Source of the DNA: CAHJXG01 sp964235485
GTDB lineage: Bacteria > Pseudomonadota > Alphaproteobacteria > Acetobacterales > Acetobacteraceae
Assembly (NCBI GenBank): GCA_964235485.1
Contig: CAXSAZ010000006.1
Location: forward strand, 62,001 to 126,000
Direction: 5' to 3'
Length of the DNA: 64,000 nt
Every line of letters begins with the position of its first letter. Positions within the stretch are counted from its first letter, which is position 1. Under the pieces are notes generated by a model, which saw only the letters and a list, made by a program, of their open reading frames with translations, was not told where the DNA came from and did not search any database. Shown piece after piece: positions 17,697-26,992 of the stretch. The translations under genes and the position numbers were made by a program.

Positions 17697-18460
17697 CAGA
17701 AGGCGGCGCCCGCGACCGGGGAGCGCAGGCCGTGACGCGCCTCGCCCGGGCGGGTGCGCGACGTTGCGACGCGCAGCGCGGGCCGCGCGCCCTGGGCCAC
17801 GTCCTGCAGCCCCGCCCGGTCCAGCACGGTGAAGCGGCCCCGGCCGGTGCGGATCAGCCCGGCCTGCTGCAGCGCCGCCGCCGCCACGGTGACGCCGGGC
17901 CGGTGCATCCCGAGCATGGCCGAAAGCGCCTCGTGCGTGACCTGCACCTCATTGCCCTCCACCCGCTCATGCGTCATCACCAGCCAGCGCGCGCAGCGTT
18001 CGGTCAGGCTCCGCCGGGCGTTGCAAACGGCGGTCTGCATGACCTGGACCAATAGCGACTGCGCGAAGCGGGCGCAGGCGAGGTGCAGCGCCGGGCTGCG
18101 CTCGATGGCGCGGCGCAGGTCGTTGCTCGACAAGCGGAGGGCGCTGCCGGGCATATGAACCACGACGTTGGCGCAGGCGGCGTTCCGCACGTTCATCAGC
18201 GACACGTCGCCCACCATGCCCTCCCGGCCGATCATGGCGACCTGGATGCCGCCTTCCCCGTCCGTGGCGTCCGACACGACCGAAACGACGCCGTGCTCGA
18301 TGAAGTAAGCATGTTCGACCGGCTGGCCGTGCTCCACCAGCACCTGGTCGCGGACAAGGGACACGCGGACCAGGCACGCCTTGAACTGATCGTATTCATG
18401 GGCCGGCAACGACGCAAGCAGGCGATTGAGCGGCGTGGAAACGTTGGCGAGGAGAGCCAT
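17696..18460 (-). CDS. Crp/Fnr family transcriptional regulator
   Basis: A 254-residue regulator with an N-terminal cyclic-nucleotide-binding-type beta-roll (residues about 15-130, including VEHGQPVEHAYFIEHGVVS) and a C-terminal Crp-type helix-turn-helix (VTHEALSAMLGMHRPGVTVA). I see no N-terminal four-Cys iron-sulphur motif as in Fnr, so it is not an obvious oxygen sensor. ATG 18460 is supported by AAGGGG 7 bases upstream; earlier in-frame starts lack one. It leads the coupled trio with a small protein and the aminotransferase, and is one of four members of this family in the window. Its ligand is unknown. Confidence 0.9.
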   Translation of the reverse strand: MALLANVSTPLNRLLASLPAHEYDQFKACLVRVSLVRDQVLVEHGQPVEHAYFIEHGVVSVVSDATDGEGGIQVAMIGREGMVGDVSLMNVRNAACANVVVHMPGSALRLSSNDLRRAIERSPALHLACARFAQSLLVQVMQTAVCNARRSLTERCARWLVMTHERVEGNEVQVTHEALSAMLGMHRPGVTVAAAALQQAGLIRTGRGRFTVLDRAGLQDVAQGARPALRVATSRTRPGEARHGLRSPVAGAAF

Positions 18461-18608
18461 GGCTGAGCCCCTTGATAAACACCAGCCGCACGGAATGAGG
18501 GCTGAACACGGATCACGAGGCACTAACTGGCATTGCACTACGGGGATTGTCGCTAAACTTTGTTAATACTGACGCATCACTTCGTTAGATAAGACCGGTA
18601 AGGTCCCG

Positions 18609-19883
18609 TCACGCGCCTTCGGTCAAGCCGATCCCGAGCGACAGGAGGTCGGCCCAGTAGCCGGGATAGGTCTTGGCCACGCAGCCCGGGTCGAGGATCG
18701 TGATGCCATGGATCCGCAGCCCGGCCAGCGCGAAGCTCATGGCGATCCGGTGGTCGGAGTACGTTTCGATGCGGGTCGGCCGGGTCGTGCCGGACAGCGC
18801 CGGGTCGCTGGCCACGATCAGGTCGTCCCCGTCCTCGCGACCGAGGCCCGGGGCGATGCGCGACAGCTCGGTGGCGAGCGCCCGCAGCCGGTCGCACTCC
18901 TTGACTCGCAGGTTGGCGACGCCGACGAAGCGGACCGGCGCCGTGTTGAAGGCGGCGAGCACGGCCAGCGTCGGCACGGCGTCCTGCATCTGCGAGCCGT
19001 CGATCACGGGCGGCAAATGCGGGAAGCGGGCGATGAGATCGCGCGCGCGGGCGTCGGGCTGGCTCGACGCTTCGGGCGCGAAGCCGAGGTCGATGGCGCC
19101 GCCGGTCAGCGCCTCCGCCGCCCATAGATAGGTCGCGGCCGATGCGTCCGGCTCCACTGCGAAGTCCGTCGCGCGGTAGCCGGTCGGCGAAACCCGCCAG
19201 GCCGCGTCGCCCATTGGCTCGACGACCGCGCCGAACGCCCGCATGGCGGCGAGGGTCAGATCGACGTAGCCCCGGGCGCCGATGTTCTGCCCGGTCAGCG
19301 CCACCTCGACCGGCCCTTGCCCGCAGGCGCCGACCATCAGCAGGGCCGAAACGTATTGGCTGGACAGCCCGCCGTCGATCTCGACCTGCCCGCCCGCGAA
19401 GCCGCCGCGCCCGCGCACGACAACGGGCGGGCAGCCGGTGTCGGTCGTGGCGTCCACGCCCAAGCGGCGCAAGGCCGCGACGAGCGGCGCGATGGGCCGC
19501 TTGCGCATGTGCGCATCGCCGTCGATCACCACTTCGCCGTCCACGGCCGCGGCGGCGGCGGTCAGGAACCGCGTGGCCGTCCCGGCATTCCCCAGGCTGA
19601 GCGGGACGCCCGGCGCGGCCAAGCGCCCGGTGGCGGTGACGGTGAAGCCCGTGGCCATCGGCTCCTCGACCGAAACGCCCATGCTGCGCAGCGCCGCCGC
19701 CATGAAGGCGGTGTCGTCGCTTTTGAGCGCGCCGGTCAGGCGGCTGGTGCCCCGGGCCAGCGCCGCGAGCAGCAGGGCGCGGTTGGTGATCGACTTCGAT
19801 CCCGGCGGGACGACCCGGCCGCGAAGCGCGCGCCCCGGCGGAACAACGGTCACTGCGGGAGATCGGGCAATCGCGGCGGTCAT
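18609..19883 (-). CDS. aroA: 3-phosphoshikimate 1-carboxyvinyltransferase (EPSP synthase)
   Basis: Transfers enolpyruvate from PEP to shikimate 3-phosphate, the sixth step of the shikimate pathway. The 424-residue protein shows the substrate-binding PPGSKSITNRALLLAALA, the LGNAGTATRFL loop of class I (glyphosate-sensitive) enzymes and the catalytic RVKECDRL segment. ATG 19883 is preceded by AAGGA about 10 bases upstream; a longer frame upstream looks non-coding. It is transcribed away from aroK across a 260-base AT-richer gap. It belongs to the set of aromatic-precursor genes around the scytonemin-like genes. Confidence 0.96.
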   Translation of the reverse strand: MTAAIARSPAVTVVPPGRALRGRVVPPGSKSITNRALLLAALARGTSRLTGALKSDDTAFMAAALRSMGVSVEEPMATGFTVTATGRLAAPGVPLSLGNAGTATRFLTAAAAAVDGEVVIDGDAHMRKRPIAPLVAALRRLGVDATTDTGCPPVVVRGRGGFAGGQVEIDGGLSSQYVSALLMVGACGQGPVEVALTGQNIGARGYVDLTLAAMRAFGAVVEPMGDAAWRVSPTGYRATDFAVEPDASAATYLWAAEALTGGAIDLGFAPEASSQPDARARDLIARFPHLPPVIDGSQMQDAVPTLAVLAAFNTAPVRFVGVANLRVKECDRLRALATELSRIAPGLGREDGDDLIVASDPALSGTTRPTRIETYSDHRIAMSFALAGLRIHGITILDPGCVAKTYPGYWADLLSLGIGLTEGA

Positions 19884-19979
19884 GGTGGCGTGTTCCTTTG
19901 CGAAAACCGGCACAAGGTCCGGCGGAAGCCCAGGACGCGCTGCGCGGCCGTAGAGCGCCCGGTGCCGGAAAGGTAGCAC

Positions 19980-20142
19980 GGCGGCCGGCGGCGCCCACCC
20001 CCAGGCTTCGGAGTTAGTTTAACCTACTGCTTTATCTTGGCGATCAACTGCATTTTTAACTAATGATATTGACCGGCATGAATTCGTTTGACTTTAAGGC
20101 CGCTTCCAGCAGCGTCGTCACTTCACGGCATCGAGGCAAGCG
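19980..20142. promoter_or_regulatory. AT-rich divergent promoter region of aroA and aroK
   Basis: The gap between the divergent aroA and aroK genes drops markedly in GC around 20010-20100 in an otherwise GC-rich region. A TTGACC at 20069-20074 could be a -35 element for aroK, but the -10 match is poor. The region is a promoter candidate by position and composition only. Confidence 0.35.
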
Positions 20143-20163
20143 TTGAACGGCCAAGTTCTGCCC

Positions 20164-20730
20164 ATGGATAGTCTGTCCGCTTCCCTTGCCGGGCGCAGCG
20201 TCGCGCTGGTCGGCATGATGGGCGTCGGCAAGACCAACGTCGGACGCCGCCTGGCGGCAAAGCTCGGCCTGCCGTTCCGCGACGCGGATGCCGAGATCGA
20301 GCGGGACGCGGGGTGCAGCATCGCGGAGATGTTCGCGCGCGACGGCGAGGCGGCATTCCGCCAGCGGGAGCGCCGGGTCATCGGGCGGCTGCTGGCAGAG
20401 GGTCCCATCGTGCTGGCGACCGGCGGCGGCGCGTTCATGGACGCCGAAACGCGCCGGGCGATGCGGGACAGGGCGGTGTCGATCTGGCTGCGCTGCGACT
20501 TGCCGCTGCTGCTGCGACGGCTTGCCGCCTGCACGGACCGGCCCTTGCTGCGGGGCGGCGATCCCGCCGAAACCCTCCGGCGGCTGATGGCGCTGCGCCA
20601 CCCGGTTTATGCCGAGGCGGATTTGGCGTTCGACAGCATGGACGAGGACCCGGACGAGACAACGGCCCGGGTTCATGCCGCCTTGCGCAGCCTGCCCGCG
20701 CGCCTGGCCTCGTCATTGCAGGGTCGCTGA
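20164..20730 (+). CDS. aroK: shikimate kinase
   Basis: Phosphorylates shikimate with ATP, one step before AroA. The protein of about 188 residues has the P-loop GMMGVGKT, the shikimate-binding DADAEIE, the TGGGAF motif and the DRPLLRG lid segment. The start is uncertain: ATG 20164 has no obvious ribosome site, while a TTG at 20143 has GAGG 7 bases upstream and would add 7 residues. It is the only plus-strand gene in the 14-36.8 kb block. The usual partner aroB does not follow; instead the convergent repeat-protein gene begins its terminator region. Confidence 0.93.
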   Translation: MDSLSASLAGRSVALVGMMGVGKTNVGRRLAAKLGLPFRDADAEIERDAGCSIAEMFARDGEAAFRQRERRVIGRLLAEGPIVLATGGGAFMDAETRRAMRDRAVSIWLRCDLPLLLRRLAACTDRPLLRGGDPAETLRRLMALRHPVYAEADLAFDSMDEDPDETTARVHAALRSLPARLASSLQGR

Positions 20731-20860
20731 GCGGGCGCTGCCGCGGCGGAACCGGCCGGGCTGAGATCACGCCGTTGCCGCACGGCGGCCCGTCTTGATG
20801 GTTGCTTGCCTGCGCCGCCCGGCCAACCCCGGCAACCACGCTGCAGCGGCAAACCGCCGC

Positions 20861-20902
20861 AAACAAAGAAAGGCCGGTGGCATGACGAGCATGCCACCGG
20901 CC
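20861..20902 (-). terminator. strong intrinsic terminator of the NPF-repeat gene
   Basis: On the minus strand, 17 bases after the stop codon, a perfect 13-bp stem (20872-20884 pairs with 20890-20902, GGCCGGTGGCATG with CATGCCACCGGCC) closes a 5-base loop and is followed by a T-rich run (TTTCTTTGTTT). This is a textbook rho-independent terminator and is rare in this window. Confidence 0.85.
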
Positions 20903-20919
20903 CAAGCCTCACGCCCGGT

Positions 20920-22623
20920 TTAGGTCGTGGGGATCATCGTGTCCGGCACCGAGCCGCCATCGGCGGTGATCTGCGCGTAAACCCCGGACGTGATGTCGGT
21001 CGCCGACGCATACTGGCTGCCGCTGTCATCGGTGGCAGGGATGCTGCTGGCGCCGCCGGCGCTGCTGGCCTGGTCGCCGAACGGGTTGTTGGCGCCGCCA
21101 AGACCCTGGAGAGCAAGGAAGTTGTTGGCGCCGCCGCCGCTCAGGCTGGCCAGCAGGGTGCTGGCGTCAAGGCCGGCCTCGGTGATCAACGGACCGAACG
21201 GGCTTGCTGCGAGAAGGGACGCGGCGTCGTCGCTGCTCAGGTTGTTGAAGTCGATGCTGCCGGCGCCGGCAACCGCATTGCCAGCCGCCCCGGTCGGATC
21301 GTTGGAGGACATGTTGGCTGCCTGCTCGCCGTCAGTCGAGGCGCTGCCCATGCCGGACGCCGCGGACGATGCGCCGCCCGCGAAGGGGTTGCTGGCGCTG
21401 GCGCTGCTGCTGTCGGTCGAGGCTGCAGAGGGACTGCCATCGCTGCTGCTCGGAGCGCCGCCCATGCCAGACGGAGCGCCGCCCGATGCGGCCCCGGCAT
21501 TGGTCGCGGCCGAGAAGATGCTGTCCTGTCCGGGGTAGTTGGTGAACGGGTCGCTACCCGGTGCAGCATTGCCGAACGGGTTGCCGCCGCTGCCGTTGTT
21601 CAGCGACGCGTAGTCGTCCGGGTTGATGTTGCCGAAGATGGTCTCGGGCGTGACGCCCGGCAGGTCGAGCAGGGCGCCGAACGGGCTTTGCCGAAGCGAG
21701 GCCGCCATGTCGGAGCTGCCCGTGCTGGCGCTGCCGCCTGACATGCCCATTGAACTCATGCTGCCACTCATGCTGCCTCCTGAACTATCGGCGCTGATCG
21801 CAGCGCCGGAAGAGTCGCCGCCCGCCGAACTGGCGAACGGATTGCCGTTTCCGGCGGGCGCCCCGCCGCTTGCCGAGCCGCTGCTGGCAAAGGGGTTGCC
21901 GCCCGCGCTGGACCCGTCGCTGCTGCCCATGCTGGCAAACGGGTTGCTGCCGGAACTGTCGCTGCCGGACCCGCCGCCCGAGCCTGAAGCGTCGCCGTAG
22001 GCCACGACGAACTGGTTGTTGTCGCCGCCGACGTTCACTGCGCTGCTGGTTGCCGCGGCGCTGTCGTTGGGGCCTTTATAGCTGACAACGAACGCGCTGT
22101 TGCCGCCATCAACGGTGACGTTGTTGCCGGACGGGGTGCCGCTGTTGAACGCCGAGTAGTCGTATGCGACGACGAACTGGTTGTTGCCGCCATCGACGAG
22201 GACGGAGTTGCCGCCGGCATCCGTCGCGTCGCCGCTCGACGTGCCGGGCGCGAACTTGACCACGAACTGGTTGTTGCCGCCCGTGATGTGCACGGTGTTG
22301 CCGCCGGTGCTCATCGAGCCGTCGGTCGGCGAGGGCTGGCTGTAGTCGATGACGATCCGCTGATTGCCGCCCTGGATCGTCACGTCCGAGTTGCCGGGCG
22401 TGAGGACGCTGACATTGGTGTCCTGCCCAGCCGCGCCCTGGTCCGTCGAGGCATAGGCGGCGCTGGTGTCGGCGGAGCTGCCGACGTTGACGTTGGCGCT
22501 GCCGGGCGCGACGACGCCCGCGTTGTTGCTGCCCACCGAGCTGCTTTGGCCAGTCACGCCGGGGCCGTAGAGGCCGGGCGCATTCGGGTCGGCCGCCATG
22601 GCGCCCGCACTGTCATCTGCCAT
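20920..22623 (-). CDS. cysteine-free Gly/Ser/Asn-rich protein with NNQFVV and NPF repeats
   Basis: A 567-residue low-complexity protein with no family I recognise. Residues about 81-210 hold five units of roughly 30 residues, each with a GGN turn and a short strand (QRIVIDY, NQFVVKF, NQFVVAY, SAFVVSY, NQFVVAY), suggesting a beta-solenoid or stacked-strand scaffold. Residues 225-515 are Gly/Ser/Ala-rich with six NPF tripeptides (near 227, 243, 261, 348, 412, 513) and two SPFG segments (313, 474). There is no Cys, no Trp, only two Lys and two Arg, and no classical signal peptide. AGGAGG precedes ATG 22623, and a strong terminator follows. It may be an extracellular or matrix protein; this is inference from composition and from its place in the pigment-like cluster. 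Confidence 0.75.
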   Translation of the reverse strand: MADDSAGAMAADPNAPGLYGPGVTGQSSSVGSNNAGVVAPGSANVNVGSSADTSAAYASTDQGAAGQDTNVSVLTPGNSDVTIQGGNQRIVIDYSQPSPTDGSMSTGGNTVHITGGNNQFVVKFAPGTSSGDATDAGGNSVLVDGGNNQFVVAYDYSAFNSGTPSGNNVTVDGGNSAFVVSYKGPNDSAAATSSAVNVGGDNNQFVVAYGDASGSGGGSGSDSSGSNPFASMGSSDGSSAGGNPFASSGSASGGAPAGNGNPFASSAGGDSSGAAISADSSGGSMSGSMSSMGMSGGSASTGSSDMAASLRQSPFGALLDLPGVTPETIFGNINPDDYASLNNGSGGNPFGNAAPGSDPFTNYPGQDSIFSAATNAGAASGGAPSGMGGAPSSSDGSPSAASTDSSSASASNPFAGGASSAASGMGSASTDGEQAANMSSNDPTGAAGNAVAGAGSIDFNNLSSDDAASLLAASPFGPLITEAGLDASTLLASLSGGGANNFLALQGLGGANNPFGDQASSAGGASSIPATDDSGSQYASATDITSGVYAQITADGGSVPDTMIPTT

Positions 22624-22902
22624 ATGGGTAACTCCTCCTGTGGCGGTCGGCGCTCTGTGGCGACCGCGCGGTTGGCTGTCCGATGGATGAATTGCCGCTC
22701 AAGCGACCAACACGGTTCACCGGGCTTCTGCTTACGACGCGCGCATCCTGGCACGGCGCAGACTACATCGACTATTTCTCAGCTATATGCTAGTCTAATA
22801 CTGATAAAGTATTTGTAATTTCTCTGCATCAAAATTTAGCATTGAACCATACAGAAACATTTATGTAATTGTACATTCGGCTGCGGCGATCACCAAGCGG
22901 CC

Positions 22903-23913
22903 TCAGCTCACCGTCTGGCTCAGATGCCGCACGCTCCCGTCGCGCCCATACCGGGCGCTCGGCACCCGTTTATAGGCTTGGCCGGCCCGGACCACCTCGC
23001 GCCGGACGGCCTGCGCGCTCTTGAACCGTTCGTACAAGGCGTCGGCCTCGTCCCAGCGGATCGCCCGCTGCAGCGCCATCAGGTCCTCGATGTAGCGCCC
23101 GACGACCTCCAGCACCGCCTCCTTGTTGTGCAGGAACACGTCGCGCCACATGGTGGGGTCCGATGCGGCGATGCGCGTGAAGTCGGTGAACCCGCCGGCG
23201 GCGTATTTCAGCACCTCCCCCTTCAGCACGCCCTCAAGGTCGTCCGCCGTGTTGACGATGTTGAAGGCGAGCAGATGCGGCAAGTGCGACGTGACCGCGA
23301 GCACCTTGTCGTGGTGCGCCGCGTCCATCACATCGACCCGGGACCCCAAGGCGCGCCACAGCGCCGCCACTTGTTCCACGGCCTCCGGATCGGTGGCGGC
23401 CTGCGGGGTCAGGATGCACCAGCGGTTGTCGAACAGCCGCTCCACGGCCGCTGCCGGCCCGGACTCCTCCGTGCCCGCGACGGGGTGGCCCGGCACGAAG
23501 CGCCGCATGTCGAGGTGCGGCGCCACCAGTTCGATGACCTTGCCCTTTGCCGAGCCGACATCCGTGACAACCGCATCGGCCCGCAAGCCCGGCGCCATCG
23601 CCCGCGCCGCGTCGCCGCTGGCGCCGACCGGCACGCCCAGTATCACCAGGTCCGCATCCCGCACGGCCGCGGCGGCGTCCGGCACCGCCTCGTCCACCAG
23701 GCCCAGGGCGCAGGCTTCGTCGCGCGTTTCCGCCCGGCGCGCCGTGCCGACCAGCCGCTCCGCCAAGCCCAGGCGGCGCACGTCGCGGGCGATGGACCCG
23801 TTGATCAGGCCCAGGCCCACGAAGGCGACCTGCCGGAACAACGGCGTCCGCCCCGGACGGGACGGGCCGCCCGCTGGCCCCTTCCCGTCCTCCGTCCCAA
23901 GGTCGAGCGTCAC
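22903..23913 (-). CDS. tyrA: prephenate/arogenate dehydrogenase
   Basis: NAD(P)-dependent oxidative decarboxylation of prephenate to 4-hydroxyphenylpyruvate. The 336-residue protein opens with the dinucleotide fold VAFVGLGLINGSIARD and carries the conserved VTDVGSAKGKVIE, GHPVAGTEESGP and HDKVLAVTSHLPHLLAF blocks. The GTG at 23913 overlaps the DAHP synthase stop (GTGA), so the two are translationally coupled. It is the last gene of the scyA-scyC-trpGDC-trpE-DAHPS-tyrA run. Its product would be the second direct substrate of ScyA, and tyrA is also present in cyanobacterial scytonemin clusters. Confidence 0.94.
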   Translation of the reverse strand: MTLDLGTEDGKGPAGGPSRPGRTPLFRQVAFVGLGLINGSIARDVRRLGLAERLVGTARRAETRDEACALGLVDEAVPDAAAAVRDADLVILGVPVGASGDAARAMAPGLRADAVVTDVGSAKGKVIELVAPHLDMRRFVPGHPVAGTEESGPAAAVERLFDNRWCILTPQAATDPEAVEQVAALWRALGSRVDVMDAAHHDKVLAVTSHLPHLLAFNIVNTADDLEGVLKGEVLKYAAGGFTDFTRIAASDPTMWRDVFLHNKEAVLEVVGRYIEDLMALQRAIRWDEADALYERFKSAQAVRREVVRAGQAYKRVPSARYGRDGSVRHLSQTVS

Positions 23914-25349
23914 GGGCTGCCCGGCCCGGCGGCCGCCCGCTCCCCCCGCGTCGCCTTGAGCCGTTCGGCAAGCAGGAACGCCACTTCCAGGCTTTGCTGC
24001 GCGTTCAGGCGCGGGTCGCAATACGTATGATAGCGGTCGGACAGCGCGGCGTCGGTGATGGCCTGCGCGCCGCCGGTGCATTCGGTGACATTCTGGCCCG
24101 TCATCTCGATGTGGATGCCGCCAGGGTGGCTGCCCTCCGCGTGATGCACGGCGAAGAACGTCTCGATCTCGCGCATGATGCGGTCGAACGGCCGGGTCTT
24201 GTAGCCGGACGCCGCCTTCACCGTGTTGCCGTGCATGGGGTCGCACGACCAGACCACCGACCGCCCTTCCCGCTGCACGGCGCGGACCAGCGCCGGCAGG
24301 TGCGCGCCCACCTTGTCGTGCCCCATGCGCACGATCAGCGTCATGCGGCCGGGCTCGTTGCCGGGGTCGAGGATGTCGAGCAGGCGCAGCAGCGCGTCAG
24401 GTTGCAGGCTCGGCCCGGCCTTGAGGCCGATCGGGTTGTTGATGCCGCGCATGTACTCGACATGCGCGCCGCCGGGGTCGCGGGTCCGGTCGCCGATCCA
24501 TACGAAATGCGCGCTGGTGTCGTAACACCCGCCCGTCACCGAGTCGGTCCGGGTCATCGCCTCCTCGAAGCCGAGCAGCAGCGCCTCGTGCGAGGTGTAG
24601 AACGTGGTGCGCGCCATGGCCGGCGTGGTCAGGTCCGACATGCCGCACGCCGTCATAAAGGCGAGCGCCTCCGAGATGCGGTTGGTCAGGTCTTCGTAGC
24701 GGGCACCCTGCGCCGAGTTGGCGACGAAGTGGAGGTTCCACTTGTGCATGTTGGCGAGGCTGGCATAGCCGCCTTCGACGAAGGCGCGCAGCAGGTTCAG
24801 CGTGGACGCCGACTGCGCGTAGGCCTGGATCTGCCGCTCGGGGTCGGGCCGCCGGGCTTCGGGCGTGAAGGCGTAGCCGTTCACGATGTCGCCGCGGTAG
24901 CTCGGCAGCTCCGCGTCGCCCTGCTGCTCCGTATCGGAGGAGCGCGGCTTGGCGAACTGCCCGGCGAGGCGCCCCACCTTGAGCACCGGCACGCCGGCGG
25001 CGAACTTGAGCACCACCGCCATCTGCAGCAGCACGCGCAACGTGTCGCGAATGTTGTCCGCGTGGAAATCGGCGAAGCTTTCGGCACAGTCGCCCCCTTG
25101 CAGCAGGAAGCCCTGGCCGGCTGCGACCTCGCCCAGCTTGCGCCGCATCTCGCGCACCTCGCCCGCGAACACCAAAGGCGGCAGCCGGCCGAGCCGGCTC
25201 TCGACGTCGGCGAGGCGCCCGGGATCGTCATAGGCCGGCATTTGCTGGACCGGCATCCTGCGCCACGACGCGGGGGACCAGGCGGGCGAGTAGTTCACGG
25301 CGGCGGAAGCGATGGTCCCGTCCGCCGCGTAATGCGCGAAGTCATCCAT
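23910..25349 (-). CDS. aroG: class II 3-deoxy-7-phosphoheptulonate (DAHP) synthase
   Basis: Condenses PEP with erythrose 4-phosphate, the entry step of the shikimate pathway. The 479-residue protein is of the plant/actinobacterial class II type, with conserved GGDCAESF (metal-binding Cys), the KVGRLAGQFAKPRS segment, VWSCDPMHGNT and a C-terminal YCDPRLNAQQSLE. It differs from the class I AroG/F/H enzymes. It sits in a biosynthetic operon between trpE (39 bases upstream) and tyrA (overlapping), so it would pull carbon into the aromatic pathway on demand. Start at ATG 25349 with GGA 8 bases upstream. Confidence 0.95.
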   Translation of the reverse strand: MDDFAHYAADGTIASAAVNYSPAWSPASWRRMPVQQMPAYDDPGRLADVESRLGRLPPLVFAGEVREMRRKLGEVAAGQGFLLQGGDCAESFADFHADNIRDTLRVLLQMAVVLKFAAGVPVLKVGRLAGQFAKPRSSDTEQQGDAELPSYRGDIVNGYAFTPEARRPDPERQIQAYAQSASTLNLLRAFVEGGYASLANMHKWNLHFVANSAQGARYEDLTNRISEALAFMTACGMSDLTTPAMARTTFYTSHEALLLGFEEAMTRTDSVTGGCYDTSAHFVWIGDRTRDPGGAHVEYMRGINNPIGLKAGPSLQPDALLRLLDILDPGNEPGRMTLIVRMGHDKVGAHLPALVRAVQREGRSVVWSCDPMHGNTVKAASGYKTRPFDRIMREIETFFAVHHAEGSHPGGIHIEMTGQNVTECTGGAQAITDAALSDRYHTYCDPRLNAQQSLEVAFLLAERLKATRGERAAAGPGSP

Positions 25350-25388
25350 GGCAGAAATCCATATGTCAGGAGTTTGGCCGTGACCGCA

Positions 25389-26927
25389 TCAGTCAGCCAT
25401 CCCATAGTCGGTGTGATGCGCGATCCCCGTGCCGTCGAACCGCATCGCCTCCTCTGCGGCACGCAGCAGGGCCTTGGCCTTGTTGCAGGACTCCCGGTAT
25501 TCCGCGTCCGGGTTCGAGTCCGCAACCACGCCGCCGCCCGCTTGGACGTAGAGCGTGCCGTTCTTCACCAGCCCGGTACGCAGGCCGATGCAAGTGTCGA
25601 GGTTGCCGTCCGCGCCGATGTAGCCGATGCCGCCGGCGTAGAAGCCGCGCCGGGTCGGTTCCAGCTCGTCGATGATCTCCATGGCGCGGATTTTCGGCGC
25701 GCCGGACACGGTGCCGGCCGGGAAGCCGGCGCACAGCACGTCCAGCACGTCGGCGCGGGCGGGATCAAGCTCGCCCTCCACGTTGGACACGATGTGCATG
25801 ACGTGGGAATAGCGTTCCACGATCATCTTCTCCGTGACCCGCACCGTGCCGACGCGGGCGACCCGGCCCACGTCGTTGCGCCCGAGGTCGAGCAGCATGA
25901 GGTGCTCGGCCAGCTCCTTGGGATCGGCGAGCAGGTCCTGTTCCAACGCCACGTCCTCCGCCCGGGTGCGGCCCCGCGGCCGGGTCCCGGCGATGGGCCG
26001 CACCGTCACCGTGCCGTCGCGCAGCCGCACCAGGATTTCGGGCGAGGAGCCGACCAAGGCGAAATCGCCGAGGTTGAGGTAGAAGGAGAACGGCGACGGG
26101 TTGAGCCGGCGCAGCGAGCGGTAAAGCGACAGCGGCGGCAGCTTGAACGGCAAGGAGAAACGCTGGGACGGCACGACCTGGAACGCATCCCCGGCCCGGA
26201 TATACGCCTTGGTCTGCTCGACCATGGCGTAATACTGCTCGGTGGTCAGGTTGGAGGTCGGTTCCGCCACCGCCCCGTGCCCGACCGGCGCCAACTGGTG
26301 CGGCAGGCTCCGGCGCAGGTCGGACGCCACCCCGGCCAAGCGTTCGCAGGCGCGGTCATGCGCCGCTTCCGCCGACAAGCCCGGCGTCGGATACACCGGC
26401 GTCACCACCGTCATGCGGTCCAGCACGTTGTCGAACACCGCGACCACCGTGGGACGCATCAGCATCGCGTCGGGCAAGCCAAGCTCGTCCGGGTTGCCGT
26501 CCGGCAGCCGCTCGATCAGCCGCACGAAGTCGTAGGCGAAGAACCCGATCAGGCTGGCGCTGCCGGGCGGCAGGCCCGGCGGCAGCTCGATGCGGCATTC
26601 CGCGATCAGGGCGCGCAGGCTGGCGAGCGCCGGCAAGGGCTGCGGCTCGTACTCGGTGCTGCCGACCTGCACATGGCGGTTGATCTCGGCCCGCTCCCCG
26701 TAGCAGCGCCAGATCAGGTCGGGTTTCAAGCCGATGTAGGAGTAGCGGCCCCGCACCGCGCCGCCCTCGATGGACTCCAAGAGGAAGCCGTAGGGCTGAC
26801 CCTCGGCCAGCTTGATCATCGCCGCGACCGGGGTTTCCAGGTCCGCGACCAGGGTGGTCCAGACCACCTGCGGCTCGCCGCGGTCGTAGGCTTCGGCGAA
26901 GCCCTTTCGTTGAGTCGAGACCTGCAT
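25389..26927 (-). CDS. trpE: anthranilate synthase component I
   Basis: Converts chorismate to anthranilate using ammonia from TrpG. The 512-residue protein keeps the N-terminal LLES motif (YGFLLESIEGG), the residues that bind tryptophan for feedback inhibition, and the catalytic C-terminal blocks PIAGTRPRGRT, MLLDLGRNDVGRV and FPAGTVSGAPKIRAMEII. ATG 26927 is preferred because GAGG lies 7 bases upstream and homologues start there; an ATG at 26996 overlaps the trpC stop and would add 23 residues. Retention of LLES suggests the enzyme is still feedback controlled. Confidence 0.95.
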   Translation of the reverse strand: MQVSTQRKGFAEAYDRGEPQVVWTTLVADLETPVAAMIKLAEGQPYGFLLESIEGGAVRGRYSYIGLKPDLIWRCYGERAEINRHVQVGSTEYEPQPLPALASLRALIAECRIELPPGLPPGSASLIGFFAYDFVRLIERLPDGNPDELGLPDAMLMRPTVVAVFDNVLDRMTVVTPVYPTPGLSAEAAHDRACERLAGVASDLRRSLPHQLAPVGHGAVAEPTSNLTTEQYYAMVEQTKAYIRAGDAFQVVPSQRFSLPFKLPPLSLYRSLRRLNPSPFSFYLNLGDFALVGSSPEILVRLRDGTVTVRPIAGTRPRGRTRAEDVALEQDLLADPKELAEHLMLLDLGRNDVGRVARVGTVRVTEKMIVERYSHVMHIVSNVEGELDPARADVLDVLCAGFPAGTVSGAPKIRAMEIIDELEPTRRGFYAGGIGYIGADGNLDTCIGLRTGLVKNGTLYVQAGGGVVADSNPDAEYRESCNKAKALLRAAEEAMRFDGTGIAHHTDYGMAD

Positions 26928-26992
26928 CCTTGGTCCTCGCCAGTCGGTGCGAGCTGGCTGCTCGTGGTTCATGAAATTCATTGCATCGACGC

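Noticed and set aside
26928..26992. Tryptophan leader peptide and attenuator before trpE
   Set aside because: The gap is short, no run of Trp codons is present, and trpE lies within an operon whose first gene is far upstream.
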